Source: a virus. From it: DNA of 43,878 nucleotides. The translations under genes and the position numbers were made by a program. The DNA lies in the IMG/VR virus record IMGVR_UViG_3300024520_000147, positions 1 through 43,878 of that record; one strand, given 5' to 3'. Below the pieces are notes generated by a model that had not been told where the DNA came from, made no database searches, and saw only the letters and a list, made by a program, of their open reading frames with translations. How positions within the stretch are numbered: position 1 is the stretch's first letter; each line of letters opens with the position of its first letter. This document shows positions 21,255 through 29,918 of this stretch, piece by piece.

Positions 21255-21453
21255 CAAGGAACTCACCGAAGCACTGGTTGACGCCGCGAAGACGATGGGC
21301 CATGCCGTGATCCAGTACGGCTGGGGCGAGAACTGCTGGAGTTACCGGTGCGTGAACTGCGGGATGACCGCGGGGTGCGCCCACTACCCACCGCCGAACA
21401 GTCCGAAGATCTCCGGAGACGCCGTGAAGAAGAAGTGCCCGGAGGCGAACTGA
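21241..21453 (+). CDS. small zinc-finger-like protein
   Basis: A 70-residue protein. The best start I can find is TTG at 21241, inside the end of the radical SAM gene. CVNCGMTAGCAHY and a later KKKC could form one metal site. The stop overlaps the next ATG. The frame is open upstream to 21097 but there would overlap the SAM gene in low-complexity sequence. It may be a partner protein for the neighbouring enzymes. The start is uncertain. Confidence 0.5.
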   Translation: MTSSDKELTEALVDAAKTMGHAVIQYGWGENCWSYRCVNCGMTAGCAHYPPPNSPKISGDAVKKKCPEAN

Positions 21454-22415
21454 TGGAGGCCACCACGTACAAGATCACCGACGATGGCAAAGTCGAAGGA
21501 CTCGGGGAGATCTCCATCCCGAACCAGTCCACGGTGACCAACGACGACTTCGACCCCGAGTCCGTACTGATCCAAGTCCTACGGAGACCCACCGACCCGC
21601 TGAATAAGATGCTCGAGGAGTCCTTGTACTCCTGGGTGGCGGCGGGGATCGCCGTGCAACCGCTACGGGACGCCTTCGGCGGGTGGATCGACGTATCCCG
21701 CAACTGGCAGTCGTGGATGTTCCGGAAGTCCCCGCGAAAGTTCAAGTACCAGTTGATCATCGACAACGACGTGGGCGCTCCGGTGGACATTCCGATGAGA
21801 CTCGCCCGCCATGATCTCCCCATCGTCAGCGCAGTCGTCCCTGCGTTCAACACCGAGAAGAAGCTCTTCGCGTGCATCGCGGTGAAGGGCAAGGACGGCA
21901 GGGCACGCTTCCCGACGCTGAACACCACGAAGGTCATGCCTGCCGAGGGACTCGTCGAAGTCCACAACTGCGGCACCGGATGCGTGATGGTCCGAAGAGA
22001 CGTGGTTGAGTCCATGTGGGAGAAGCACGAGAGCGAGAAGGCACGCATGGCGAAGGCCCAGGCCGGCGTCATGGCCCTGATCGCAGGAGAGGAGATCGAC
22101 CCGGATGAGCGCAAGGAGGTCATGTACCTCCTGCGGAACTGGGACTACGTCCACAACGAGCTTGGAGCGCCGTTCAGCATCCCGCAGTCGCTACGGGATG
22201 AAGCGGCGAAGACGGGAGTGATGCCGAGAGGGGAAGATATCTGTTTCACTGACCGGGCGCGTTCGCTCGGTTACAAGGTCTACGCGGATCTGTCCGCTCG
22301 CTGCGTCCACGACGCGACGATGACGCTCGCGTGGCCCCCTGAAGCCCTCGATCACTCTTTGAGCGTTGAAGACTGGATGGTCTCGGCGTTCGACCCGCCC
22401 GTTACGGAGGTATAG
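21453..22415 (+). CDS. glycosyltransferase-like protein C
   Basis: A 320-residue protein with GT-A-like features. YQLIIDNDVGAPVD (DND at 104-106) is a metal and nucleotide-sugar DxD. EVHNCGTGCVMVRRDVVE (169-186) and PRGEDICFTDRARSLGYKVY followed by CVHD match the acceptor and catalytic region of phage glycosyltransferases with a GED..F...a...G..v.. pattern. A helical insertion (about 186-235) is less typical. GGAGGCG lies before the ATG at 21453. It ends the modification cassette, 2 nt before the portal gene. Confidence 0.65.
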   Translation: MEATTYKITDDGKVEGLGEISIPNQSTVTNDDFDPESVLIQVLRRPTDPLNKMLEESLYSWVAAGIAVQPLRDAFGGWIDVSRNWQSWMFRKSPRKFKYQLIIDNDVGAPVDIPMRLARHDLPIVSAVVPAFNTEKKLFACIAVKGKDGRARFPTLNTTKVMPAEGLVEVHNCGTGCVMVRRDVVESMWEKHESEKARMAKAQAGVMALIAGEEIDPDERKEVMYLLRNWDYVHNELGAPFSIPQSLRDEAAKTGVMPRGEDICFTDRARSLGYKVYADLSARCVHDATMTLAWPPEALDHSLSVEDWMVSAFDPPVTEV

Positions 22416-22417
22416 TC

Positions 22418-24223
22418 ATGGCGTTCGCGAAGGAAGAAGAAGCGCGGTGGGTGATGTCGTTCATCGAACACTCCGCAAAGTACAGGGACGACTTCGAGCA
22501 TATCTGGCAGGTCACCCTCGAAAATTACCTTGTCAGGCGCGATGTCTTCAACGCGAACCAGCAGGTCAAGTACCCATACCTCGACAACAGAGAGATCACT
22601 CGCTCGACCACCGGGGCCGCACGGCTCAAGGACCCCGAGTCGCATCAGATCGTCGAGACGCTCGTGGCGAACGAGATGCTCCAGTTGTTCGGCACCGATG
22701 ACACGTTCGTTCGCGCTACTCCGGTGGGGTACGAGGATGCCTCCGCAGCCCGTACTGTCTCTGGCCTCACGCGCCACTGGATGCGATTGCCGGGGCACCA
22801 CTGCACGTTCCACAAGTGGTTCAAGGACGAGAAGATCTTCGGTACGGGCATTGTAGAGGGGTCGTGGCACTACGAGACCCGCCCCGACGCGCTCACCGCG
22901 GTGGATGACGTGTACGGCGTACCAGAGCCGCAGGAGGTCATCACGGAGTTACCGTGGTGGGACGACTACAGGCTACGCTGCGTGGACCTGTTCGACTTCT
23001 ATCCCGAACCTGGTAAGGAGTCCATCTCGGACATGCGCGGGGTCGCGAAGCGGTTCATGACCACGAAGATGGAGGCCGAGGCCAACCCTCGGTACGACCA
23101 GGCCGCAGTCGCCAAGGCAGTCCTCAACAAGAACGTCACAGATGGACGTGAACGCGAGGAGAAGTCGTGGCGCGAGGGCATGGACAGATCGTTAGTCGAG
23201 AAGGCCCCGGACGAATGGACCCCTCTGATCGGGTACGTGTTCTACGGTAGGGTGCCGTACAAACACCCGGACGGTGAGACATGGCGTAGAGTTGAGGTCA
23301 TTGCCGGGGAGGTCGTGAGAAGTGAAAGGCACGTAGGGCGTATCCCGTTCTTCGAGACCACGATGTCGCCCATCCAGGGCCGGTTCTACGGATTGTCACC
23401 GCTGGAGGTGATGATCTACACCCAGGACTTCGTGGATGGCCTGTTGATGCTTCTCGCGGATGCATCCGCTCGAGCGACTCACCCGTCTCCCATGGTTGAC
23501 CGCAACGCAAACGTGGACACGGCGAAGCTCAAGAAGCAGCGGTACGGTCTGCCGATCATGACCGACCGGCCCAACGCTGTGGAGTACCTACGGTACGATC
23601 CTCCGCTCGCGCCGGCGATGAACGTCTTCTCGTCCCTGAAGGGGCAGATGAGAGAGGGAGGAGGCGTCTCAGGGGCCTTTCAGGGGCTTGGGCTAGGGGT
23701 GGACCGTGCGTCCGCTACGGAGGCCGCAGGGACCATGCAGCAGGCCAAGGGACGCCCCGAGGCCAATGTGATGCTCAAGGAGCGGGAGTACCTCCCGCCC
23801 ATCGCCCAACACGCCCTGAAGCAGTATCAGCGGTTCCTGCTTGATGGGGAGGGCCTCGCGAAGCGTATCGGTGTGATGCCCGAACCGGTGCCGCTGGAGA
23901 CGATCCACGGGGAATACGACATCGAGTTCATTGGCTCTCGGCAGCAGGGGAACAAGTCGGAGCGCATCCAGGGTTACCGGGAACTTTTCTCCCTGGCGGC
24001 GCTCCCGATGGTCGGTCCGTATCCGCCGTGGCAGGAGATCATTGTCAGGTTCATGAAGGAATTTGGACTGCACGAGGAGGCCCAGTCCTCGCAGATGACC
24101 ATCATGCAGAACCTGTTGATGCAGCAGATCCAGAATCAAGAGTTCGGAAACGGTAACGGGGAGACACCTCGTAACCCGGGCGCTCTGCCAGCAGAGCAAA
24201 CGGCTGGGGGCGTAATTGGCTGA
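22418..24223 (+). CDS. portal protein
   Basis: A 601-residue protein of the size and character of podovirus portal (head-tail connector) proteins. It has an N-terminal helical region (FIEHSAKYRDDFEHIWQVTL), a strand-rich wing with conserved tryptophans (LPWWDDYRLRCVDLFDFYPE), GRVPYKHPDGETWRRVEVIAG, and PFFETTMSPIQGRFYGLSPL before a helical C-terminus. Twelve copies would form the DNA channel at one vertex. GGAGGT lies before the ATG at 22418. Identification rests on position (before scaffold and capsid) and overall pattern. Confidence 0.75.
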   Translation: MAFAKEEEARWVMSFIEHSAKYRDDFEHIWQVTLENYLVRRDVFNANQQVKYPYLDNREITRSTTGAARLKDPESHQIVETLVANEMLQLFGTDDTFVRATPVGYEDASAARTVSGLTRHWMRLPGHHCTFHKWFKDEKIFGTGIVEGSWHYETRPDALTAVDDVYGVPEPQEVITELPWWDDYRLRCVDLFDFYPEPGKESISDMRGVAKRFMTTKMEAEANPRYDQAAVAKAVLNKNVTDGREREEKSWREGMDRSLVEKAPDEWTPLIGYVFYGRVPYKHPDGETWRRVEVIAGEVVRSERHVGRIPFFETTMSPIQGRFYGLSPLEVMIYTQDFVDGLLMLLADASARATHPSPMVDRNANVDTAKLKKQRYGLPIMTDRPNAVEYLRYDPPLAPAMNVFSSLKGQMREGGGVSGAFQGLGLGVDRASATEAAGTMQQAKGRPEANVMLKEREYLPPIAQHALKQYQRFLLDGEGLAKRIGVMPEPVPLETIHGEYDIEFIGSRQQGNKSERIQGYRELFSLAALPMVGPYPPWQEIIVRFMKEFGLHEEAQSSQMTIMQNLLMQQIQNQEFGNGNGETPRNPGALPAEQTAGGVIG

Positions 24224-24536
24224 GAGCGTATTCGAGAAATACAAGGGGTTCTTTTCCCCCCAGGAGAGGACGGCTTCGGAGGAACCTGGGACGGAGGACG
24301 ACGAGATTGTCGCCCGCGCTGAGAAGATCCGCGATATGCGCGTGTTCATTTCGACTAAGGCGTATTCAGACTTCAGGGCGACTATCGAGCGGGAGATCCT
24401 GAAGAACGAGCCGGACCCGATGATGGGTTCTGACGTGGTCGCGTGCTGCACGTTCAAGCAACAGGGGCTGCGACAAGGTTTGAGGGAATTGGACCATATG
24501 GTACGATTGGCAGAGGAGAAGTTAGCCGATGAGTGA
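24216..24536 (+). CDS. hypothetical protein between portal and scaffold
   Basis: A 106-residue acidic helical protein starting at TTG (24216, with GGGGGCG), overlapping the portal end by 8 nt and the next gene by 8 nt. The N-terminus FEKYKGFFSPQER and a central helical region (KAYSDFRATIEREILKN) are visible, and the C-terminus is LDHMVRLAEEKLADE. It is probably a head-assembly accessory protein by position; no family is recognised. Confidence 0.6.
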   Translation: MAESVFEKYKGFFSPQERTASEEPGTEDDEIVARAEKIRDMRVFISTKAYSDFRATIEREILKNEPDPMMGSDVVACCTFKQQGLRQGLRELDHMVRLAEEKLADE

Positions 24537-25428
24537 ATTCGATCTAGGACAGAAGCTCCCGGACGAACCGGAAGCGCCAGCGAATCCGGACATCGAGAGC
24601 CTGAGCGACGAAGAAATCGAAGCGCAGATCCAGGGACTCTCCAGGGACGAACCAGAAGAAGTCCTCGCGGACGATATGGTGGTCGAAGAGTCCGCCGAGA
24701 CACTCGAGGTTCCAACAGAGGAACCAACCGAAACCCCAGTCGAAGATCAGGTTACCGAGGAAGTACCCGTCGAGCCGACAGCAGCGGACCTCGACGCGCA
24801 ACTCATCGCAGCGAGAGAAGAGAAGCTCCGGGCTGATCTGGAGTACCAGCAGTCCCACTCGTCGAGACTCGCCGGCGAAATCGGTCACCTGAAGACACAG
24901 ATCAAGGAATTGAATTCACGCCAGCCCGAAACCGAGTTCGGTTCGGATGCTGATGATGAATCCCCGCTTCTGCGGAAGGTTATGTCACGCTTGGACGCCA
25001 TTGAGTCCTCGAGGGCGGAACCGATGCAAGCGCAAGTGGATGGGGCAATCGCTGCCGCCGTTCAGTCGCACCCTGCATCAGCCGACCTTCAGACTTATCA
25101 GGCGGAGGTCCATGCCCTCTCCTCCAAGTACGTTGACGACTTCCGCATGGCTCAAGAGGCAGGTTCTCCGGAAGTGGCCCGACAACTCGCGCACGCCACC
25201 GTGTCGCGTATCGTTGCGGATGCCAAGGAGACCCACATCTTGAACCTCCAGAAGACGGCCCGAGAACGGGCCAAGACACGGGCGGAGCAGGTGCAGGAGG
25301 AGAAGTTGCGGTCAGCCGCGACGGCCTCCGGTCCTCAAGTGAGGTCATCTGCGAAGTCCAAGTCCGTGGACAGTCTCAGCGAAACCGAACTCGATGCAGT
25401 GATTGACAGGAGCATCGCGTCGGGCTGA
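24529..25428 (+). CDS. scaffolding-like protein
   Basis: A 299-residue protein, strongly acidic over residues 1-90 (many Glu, Pro, Thr repeats), then a coiled coil (AAREEKLRADLEYQQSHSSR), a middle helical part and a basic, polar C-terminus. This low-complexity acidic N-half with a helical C-half just before the capsid gene is typical of phage scaffolds, which guide capsid assembly and then leave. The ATG at 24529 overlaps the previous gene. Confidence 0.7.
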   Translation: MSEFDLGQKLPDEPEAPANPDIESLSDEEIEAQIQGLSRDEPEEVLADDMVVEESAETLEVPTEEPTETPVEDQVTEEVPVEPTAADLDAQLIAAREEKLRADLEYQQSHSSRLAGEIGHLKTQIKELNSRQPETEFGSDADDESPLLRKVMSRLDAIESSRAEPMQAQVDGAIAAAVQSHPASADLQTYQAEVHALSSKYVDDFRMAQEAGSPEVARQLAHATVSRIVADAKETHILNLQKTARERAKTRAEQVQEEKLRSAATASGPQVRSSAKSKSVDSLSETELDAVIDRSIASG

Positions 25429-25431
25429 TGT

Positions 25432-25451
25432 CCTCCACGGGGTAGTGGAGG
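25432..25451 (+). promoter_or_regulatory. hairpin holding the capsid ribosome site
   Basis: CCTCCAC (25432-25438) and GTGGAGG (25445-25451) form a perfect 7-bp stem with loop GGGGTA. The right arm contains the GGAGG ribosome site of the capsid gene, 9 nt before its ATG at 25461. The hairpin could limit initiation, or protect the 5' end of processed capsid mRNA. Confidence 0.5.
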
Positions 25452-25460
25452 CTCGCCGTC

Positions 25461-26438
25461 ATGGCGAACGAACTGCAATACACCGGGGGGTCGGTAAACC
25501 TCTCGAATCTCATCACCACGTCCATTCGCAGAAAATTCGTACCGATCCTGCGGAACAAGCTCAGGTTCTCTCCCTACGGGAAGAAGGGTAAGTTGACCCT
25601 CCACGGTGGGGCGAAGGTCCTGAGATGGAACCGCTTCGACGACATCGGCACGTACACCACGGCGCTGACCGAGAACACGCTCTCCAACGAGAACAAGGTC
25701 AACACGCTGACCGTGACCGCGGTCCTGATGACCCTCTCGGATTACGGGGCGTATGCTCCGATCAGCGATCTGGCGAATTCCGTCTGGACCACGGAGACGA
25801 GGAACGAGTATGCCTCGATCTTTGCCTACTCCGGAGCCAAGACGAAAGACACCCTTGAACGTAATGCCGCTCAGGACACCACCAACTACTTCATCGCGGG
25901 ACAGACCGCGGTCAACGGCGGAGCCACTCCCGCGACGGCGGCCAGTACGGCCATCGCCCAGGATCTCAACGTTATCCGGGGGTTCTTCGATCAGAACGAC
26001 TGCGACGGGTTCGACAGTCTCGACGGGAATTACGCCCTGTTCATCCACGGAGAGGTGGAGCAGGACATGGTCGGGGATGTCACCACGACCCGTCTCTCGT
26101 GGTCGCCGTTGATCCAGAACGTCAACCCGCAGGCTGGGCGCATCACGGCGTACAAGGGACCGGGCGCGTTGCTCGGCATGGCCGTCATGCGAACGAACAA
26201 CATCCAGCAGGAGACGCTGACGAACACGATCACCGCGTATACCTGCGTGGCCCTCGCTGACTACGGCTTCGGCGTGACCACGATGGACCAGTCGGAACCG
26301 CGCATCATCATGAAGCGCCCCGGCAACTCGACCCTCTCTGTCCCGTTGGACACCTACGGGACTATCGGTTGGAAGATGCGGATGGCGCAGGGCCTCCTCG
26401 ATTCCAACCGGGCACTCCGGTACTACGCCGCGAAGTAG
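25461..26438 (+). CDS. major capsid protein, N4-gp56 family
   Basis: A 325-residue protein with the pattern of the N4 gp56 family of HK97-fold capsid proteins: an N-terminal arm (TTSIRRKFVPILRNKLRFSP), GGAKVLRWNRFDDIG, ALTENTL, a TVTAVLMTLSDYGAYAPISD strand-helix block and a C-terminal VALADYGFGVTTMDQ region. It would form the icosahedral shell. GGAGG lies upstream, within a hairpin. N4-type capsids occur in podoviruses, consistent with the portal and internal proteins here. Confidence 0.85.
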   Translation: MANELQYTGGSVNLSNLITTSIRRKFVPILRNKLRFSPYGKKGKLTLHGGAKVLRWNRFDDIGTYTTALTENTLSNENKVNTLTVTAVLMTLSDYGAYAPISDLANSVWTTETRNEYASIFAYSGAKTKDTLERNAAQDTTNYFIAGQTAVNGGATPATAASTAIAQDLNVIRGFFDQNDCDGFDSLDGNYALFIHGEVEQDMVGDVTTTRLSWSPLIQNVNPQAGRITAYKGPGALLGMAVMRTNNIQQETLTNTITAYTCVALADYGFGVTTMDQSEPRIIMKRPGNSTLSVPLDTYGTIGWKMRMAQGLLDSNRALRYYAAK

Positions 26439-26451
26439 GCGGCTACGAAGG

Positions 26452-26477
26452 GCGCACCTCGGGACGCCGGGGTGCGC
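26452..26477 (+). terminator. GC-rich hairpin after the capsid gene
   Basis: GCGCACC (26452-26458) and GGTGCGC (26471-26477) pair over a 12-nt loop, 13 nt after the capsid stop. No T-run follows, so it is more likely an attenuating or mRNA-protecting element that lets capsid mRNA accumulate than a full intrinsic terminator. Confidence 0.4.
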
Positions 26478-26491
26478 TCAATGGGGGACTT

Positions 26492-27163
26492 GTGGGTAAA
26501 CCGCAGGTGATCAACATTCCGAAGGCGTACATGGGGATCACCCTTCAGGAATCGAACGTGAAGTCGTTTCTTCAGGAGATGAATCCTGAGATCCACTTCG
26601 ACATGGGCGCATGCCTCGGATTGTGGCACCCCTACATGCAGTTCCGGCAGAACATCTTTTACCGCGGGGGGTCAGTCGGCGCGATGGATCGGAACGTTTT
26701 ACCGGAAGTGCCCATCTGGTCGATGAAGCGGGACCTCGTCCGTGTTCCGGCAGAGCAAGTGAAGATTCATGAGATTGCGGTGTACGGCACGAAAGGCGTG
26801 GCGATTACCTGTCAGAAGTGCAAACACACATGGCAACAGGGGAACACCACGCCGACAGTCGTATGCCCCGATGAGTCCGCTTGCGGGAACTTCGGTCTGG
26901 TGACGGACTCAAGCCTGTTCACCGCGTCAGAGATTCCTGACGGCACAGCATGGGTTTACCGCGAAGTGCGCGATAGGGTGATTCTCGTCGGGTGGCGGCA
27001 CACGTTCAACCGGCTGCTCAAGGCAAAGATCCCGGGAGTCACCCAGAAGAAGCTCGAGGAGAAGTTCGGCATCGACCTGTGGCCGAAGCCTGTTGACCCT
27101 CTGGAGATCGACGAGGCTCAAGAGGACTCGTTCCTTGACCAGTCTCTCGTAGTGAGTGCGTAA
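26492..27163 (+). CDS. virion-region protein with inserted zinc ribbon
   Basis: A 223-residue protein starting at GTG (26492) with GGGGG nearby. Residues 107-131 hold C107, C110, C125 and C131 (CQKC...CPDESAC), a ribbon inserted in an otherwise strand- and aromatic-rich protein (CLGLWHPYMQFRQNIFYRGG). The C-terminus is acidic. Its place between capsid and head-tail adaptor suggests a head-completion role. The family is not recognised. An upstream extension to 26369 overlaps the capsid gene and is rejected. Confidence 0.55.
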   Translation: MGKPQVINIPKAYMGITLQESNVKSFLQEMNPEIHFDMGACLGLWHPYMQFRQNIFYRGGSVGAMDRNVLPEVPIWSMKRDLVRVPAEQVKIHEIAVYGTKGVAITCQKCKHTWQQGNTTPTVVCPDESACGNFGLVTDSSLFTASEIPDGTAWVYREVRDRVILVGWRHTFNRLLKAKIPGVTQKKLEEKFGIDLWPKPVDPLEIDEAQEDSFLDQSLVVSA

Positions 27164-27834
27164 TGGCTATAGCAGTCGATTCGTCGGTGACGCAGACCCC
27201 GGGTGAGCAGTCCCTGAGTACCCTTGCCTCTGCTGTTGCGAACTACGTCGGGGCCTCGTCTTCGAGTGAGGTCCTGTCGATGGTTGAGCAAGCTGTCGGG
27301 GACGGGGTGAACCGGCTCAACACGAGGACGTGGTTGTACAACATGCTCACGTTCAATGTGTCGCTCGCAGTGGACCAATTCGACTACAACATCCCGGCGA
27401 ACTTCAAGAAGCCGCGCAGGGCTGACCGGCTCAACTCGAGTAATCAGGTCGAGGGACGGTTAATCTGGAAAGACCCCAAGACCTTTTCGGACGACCACGA
27501 CAACACGACCTACACCGGGACATCTTCGTACTACACGGTGTATTCGCACTACCAGTACGGTACGATGAGCCTTGACGTGGCCCCCGATGAGTCGATGGTC
27601 GCGAGTTACCCGACGATCCGATTGCTCTACCACGCCAGGATCGACAAGCCCTCCGGTGCTGGTGATGTAGTGGGGGTTCCTCCTGAGTTCTACCATTTCC
27701 TTGAGTGGTATGCGAAGTGGCACCTCTCGGCTAACCGCGGGAATCGGACTCAAATGCAGCAGGCGGAGCGTATGTGGCGCGATGCCTTCCAGAGCCTACT
27801 CGCAGACGACAATGATGTCGATACGGACTTCTAA
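27163..27834 (+). CDS. head-tail adaptor protein (P22 gp4 / T7 gp11-like)
   Basis: A 223-residue protein with an N-terminal helical region (LASAVANYVGASSSSEVLSM, VNRLNTRTWLYNML). It is followed by beta strands (FDYNIPANFKKPRRADRL, YGTMSLDVAPDES) and a C-terminal FYHFLEWYAKWHLSANRGNR helix with WRDAFQSLL. This is the fold order of podovirus adaptors that bind the portal and carry the tail. The ATG overlaps the previous TAA. Confidence 0.65.
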   Translation: MAIAVDSSVTQTPGEQSLSTLASAVANYVGASSSSEVLSMVEQAVGDGVNRLNTRTWLYNMLTFNVSLAVDQFDYNIPANFKKPRRADRLNSSNQVEGRLIWKDPKTFSDDHDNTTYTGTSSYYTVYSHYQYGTMSLDVAPDESMVASYPTIRLLYHARIDKPSGAGDVVGVPPEFYHFLEWYAKWHLSANRGNRTQMQQAERMWRDAFQSLLADDNDVDTDF

Positions 27835-27836
27835 CC

Positions 27837-29915
27837 ATGAATCATCGCAGCGAAGTAGTGTTCAGAGACGCGAACTCCTCACCCGAGTGGGGCAGTGCCT
27901 ACACGGTGACGGCCACTCCCAAGGGCGCTCGTGTGTCCGCGGTGGCGACAGCGCAGAGTTACATCGACGTTGACGCAGGCCATTCGTTCAGTGTCGGAGA
28001 CAAGTTCCTGCGTAACCCGGGGACTGACAATGAGTTCTCCGGTACCGTCACGGTGGTCACGGCGACCAGGGTCACCTTTGCCGAGACCTACAGCGCGGCA
28101 GTCGGCGACGTGCTGGTCAACCTCGGGCCTGACACGGGGTCTTCTGCTCCGAACTACGACGCCATCGACACCGAGATCTACTCCGACGCAGACGGCACCA
28201 CGGTGATCACGAACTCCGTCGTCACGGCATCCTCAAAGGGCGCGTTCGACTACTGGCACCGCAGCGGCGGGGGCTACTGGGAACTCATCAAAGACTCGTC
28301 AGGTGCCCCCCAGGGCGTCGTGGAGGGCTGGGGCGGGACTCCAGGGGTCGAGTACGCCACGGACTATGGATCGGACTACGAAGCGGTTCAGGCGGCTGTC
28401 CTTGCGATAGAGAGCATGGGCGGTGGGACGGTCAAACTCGCTGATGTGACGTACACGATGGCGAATGGTGACGCTATCGCTCTGGCGAGCAACAACCCGG
28501 TGACGATTGAGGGCGTCGGGTCTGCGTCGATCATTGACGGGTCAGTGACGAACACAAGTCTCGCGATCATCATGATCACCGGGGACAACACGAATCTGAA
28601 GAACTTCAAGATCCTTGGGAACCGTACCGAGTCGAACGATTGCCGTTGCATCAACGTCAGCGCATCGGACTACGTGAACATCTCCGGTATCGAGATCTAC
28701 GATTCAGGCGACCACGGGATCTGGTTCGGTGATGCTTCAACGAATTTCGATGTCGGGAATTGCAAGATCGACACCGTGAAGTACTCCGGTGTGTACGTCA
28801 GACAGGCGTCGTGGGGTAAGATTCACGATAACTACGTCGAGAGTTGCTGCATACAAGATGCGCTGGATTCCCCGGGCAACGTGATGGCCGGGATCTGCGT
28901 GATTGGTCACTCTTCCAGCGACACGACCCACATCAAGATCAGCGACAATGTCGTGAAGGACACGCACACGGCAGGGATCAGGGTCGAGGGTCAACCCGGC
29001 CAAACGTACAACTGTGCGGTACATGGGAACATCCTGTCCGGTCGAGGCGCTTCGTCCACGCATGGCGAGGGTCTTCCTGTTGTCGCAAGTTTCGTCACGA
29101 TCCACGACAACGTGATCACGGATATGTGGGGGGACGGCATCTTCGCCTCCGCAGTGGCCGGCGGGACGTATGAGTCCGTCAGCATCAAGGGCAACAACAT
29201 TCGCGACTGTTCCCGGGCCGCTAGCAATTTCCACTTCGGCATCGAGATGCAGATCGTCTATGGCGCGACGGCGAGGAACTGGTCGATCACAGACAATACG
29301 GTTTCCGGGTCTCTCCATAACCGGGCTGTTGGCGTAAGAACGACGGACTCTGGAGGCACGGCGACGTTCACTGCCGATACGACTGCTGTCGTGAGCAACG
29401 TCATCGTTGCGAATAATATTGACTGGGGATCGGTTAGCACGCCCTGCGTGAAGATCTACGACGGGTGGTTCCACAAGGTTCACCAGTTCGGGAACGTCTC
29501 CAACGACAACACGGTTCATGGGATCATCCGGAACAAGACTCAGGAGATCACTCTCGCTAATGACGCGACGTTCACTGAGTCCACCGGGAATTTCCTCCCG
29601 ATAAACTCGATCCTGCTCGGCGTCTCTGCGGAAGTAACGGAGACCATCAGTGGGACCGCTACGCCGACTACGTGGGAACTAGGCGATGGGAACGATCCGA
29701 ACCGGTTCATCCACACAGGTAATGCGTTGACCATCGGGACCAGGGCTTCTGGCATTTATCACTTCCATGTGAATCAGGTGCGCAATGCCGCGCAACCCGG
29801 TCCAGCGCAGGACTTCAACGACGAGATCCGAGTGACGTTGAACCAGATCCCAAGTGCGGCGGGGAAGATCCGCGTGACCCTCTGGTACTTCTACGCTCCG
29901 TTCGGATCTGAGTAA
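27837..29915 (+). CDS. tailspike-like right-handed beta-helix protein
   Basis: A 692-residue protein. Residues 1-180 look like a virion-binding head domain. From about 185 (ESMGGGTVKLADVTYTMANG) a long run of short strand repeats with N/D-G turns (VNISGIEIYDSGDHGIWFGD, SGVYVRQASWGKIHDNYVES, ITDMWGDGIFASAV) is the signature of a parallel beta-helix, as in tailspikes that bind or cut surface polysaccharide. A catalytic cleft cannot be assigned. The C-terminal 150 residues are a beta-rich trimerisation-like domain. The ribosome site is weak. Confidence 0.75.
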   Translation: MNHRSEVVFRDANSSPEWGSAYTVTATPKGARVSAVATAQSYIDVDAGHSFSVGDKFLRNPGTDNEFSGTVTVVTATRVTFAETYSAAVGDVLVNLGPDTGSSAPNYDAIDTEIYSDADGTTVITNSVVTASSKGAFDYWHRSGGGYWELIKDSSGAPQGVVEGWGGTPGVEYATDYGSDYEAVQAAVLAIESMGGGTVKLADVTYTMANGDAIALASNNPVTIEGVGSASIIDGSVTNTSLAIIMITGDNTNLKNFKILGNRTESNDCRCINVSASDYVNISGIEIYDSGDHGIWFGDASTNFDVGNCKIDTVKYSGVYVRQASWGKIHDNYVESCCIQDALDSPGNVMAGICVIGHSSSDTTHIKISDNVVKDTHTAGIRVEGQPGQTYNCAVHGNILSGRGASSTHGEGLPVVASFVTIHDNVITDMWGDGIFASAVAGGTYESVSIKGNNIRDCSRAASNFHFGIEMQIVYGATARNWSITDNTVSGSLHNRAVGVRTTDSGGTATFTADTTAVVSNVIVANNIDWGSVSTPCVKIYDGWFHKVHQFGNVSNDNTVHGIIRNKTQEITLANDATFTESTGNFLPINSILLGVSAEVTETISGTATPTTWELGDGNDPNRFIHTGNALTIGTRASGIYHFHVNQVRNAAQPGPAQDFNDEIRVTLNQIPSAAGKIRVTLWYFYAPFGSE

Positions 29916-29918
29916 GCC

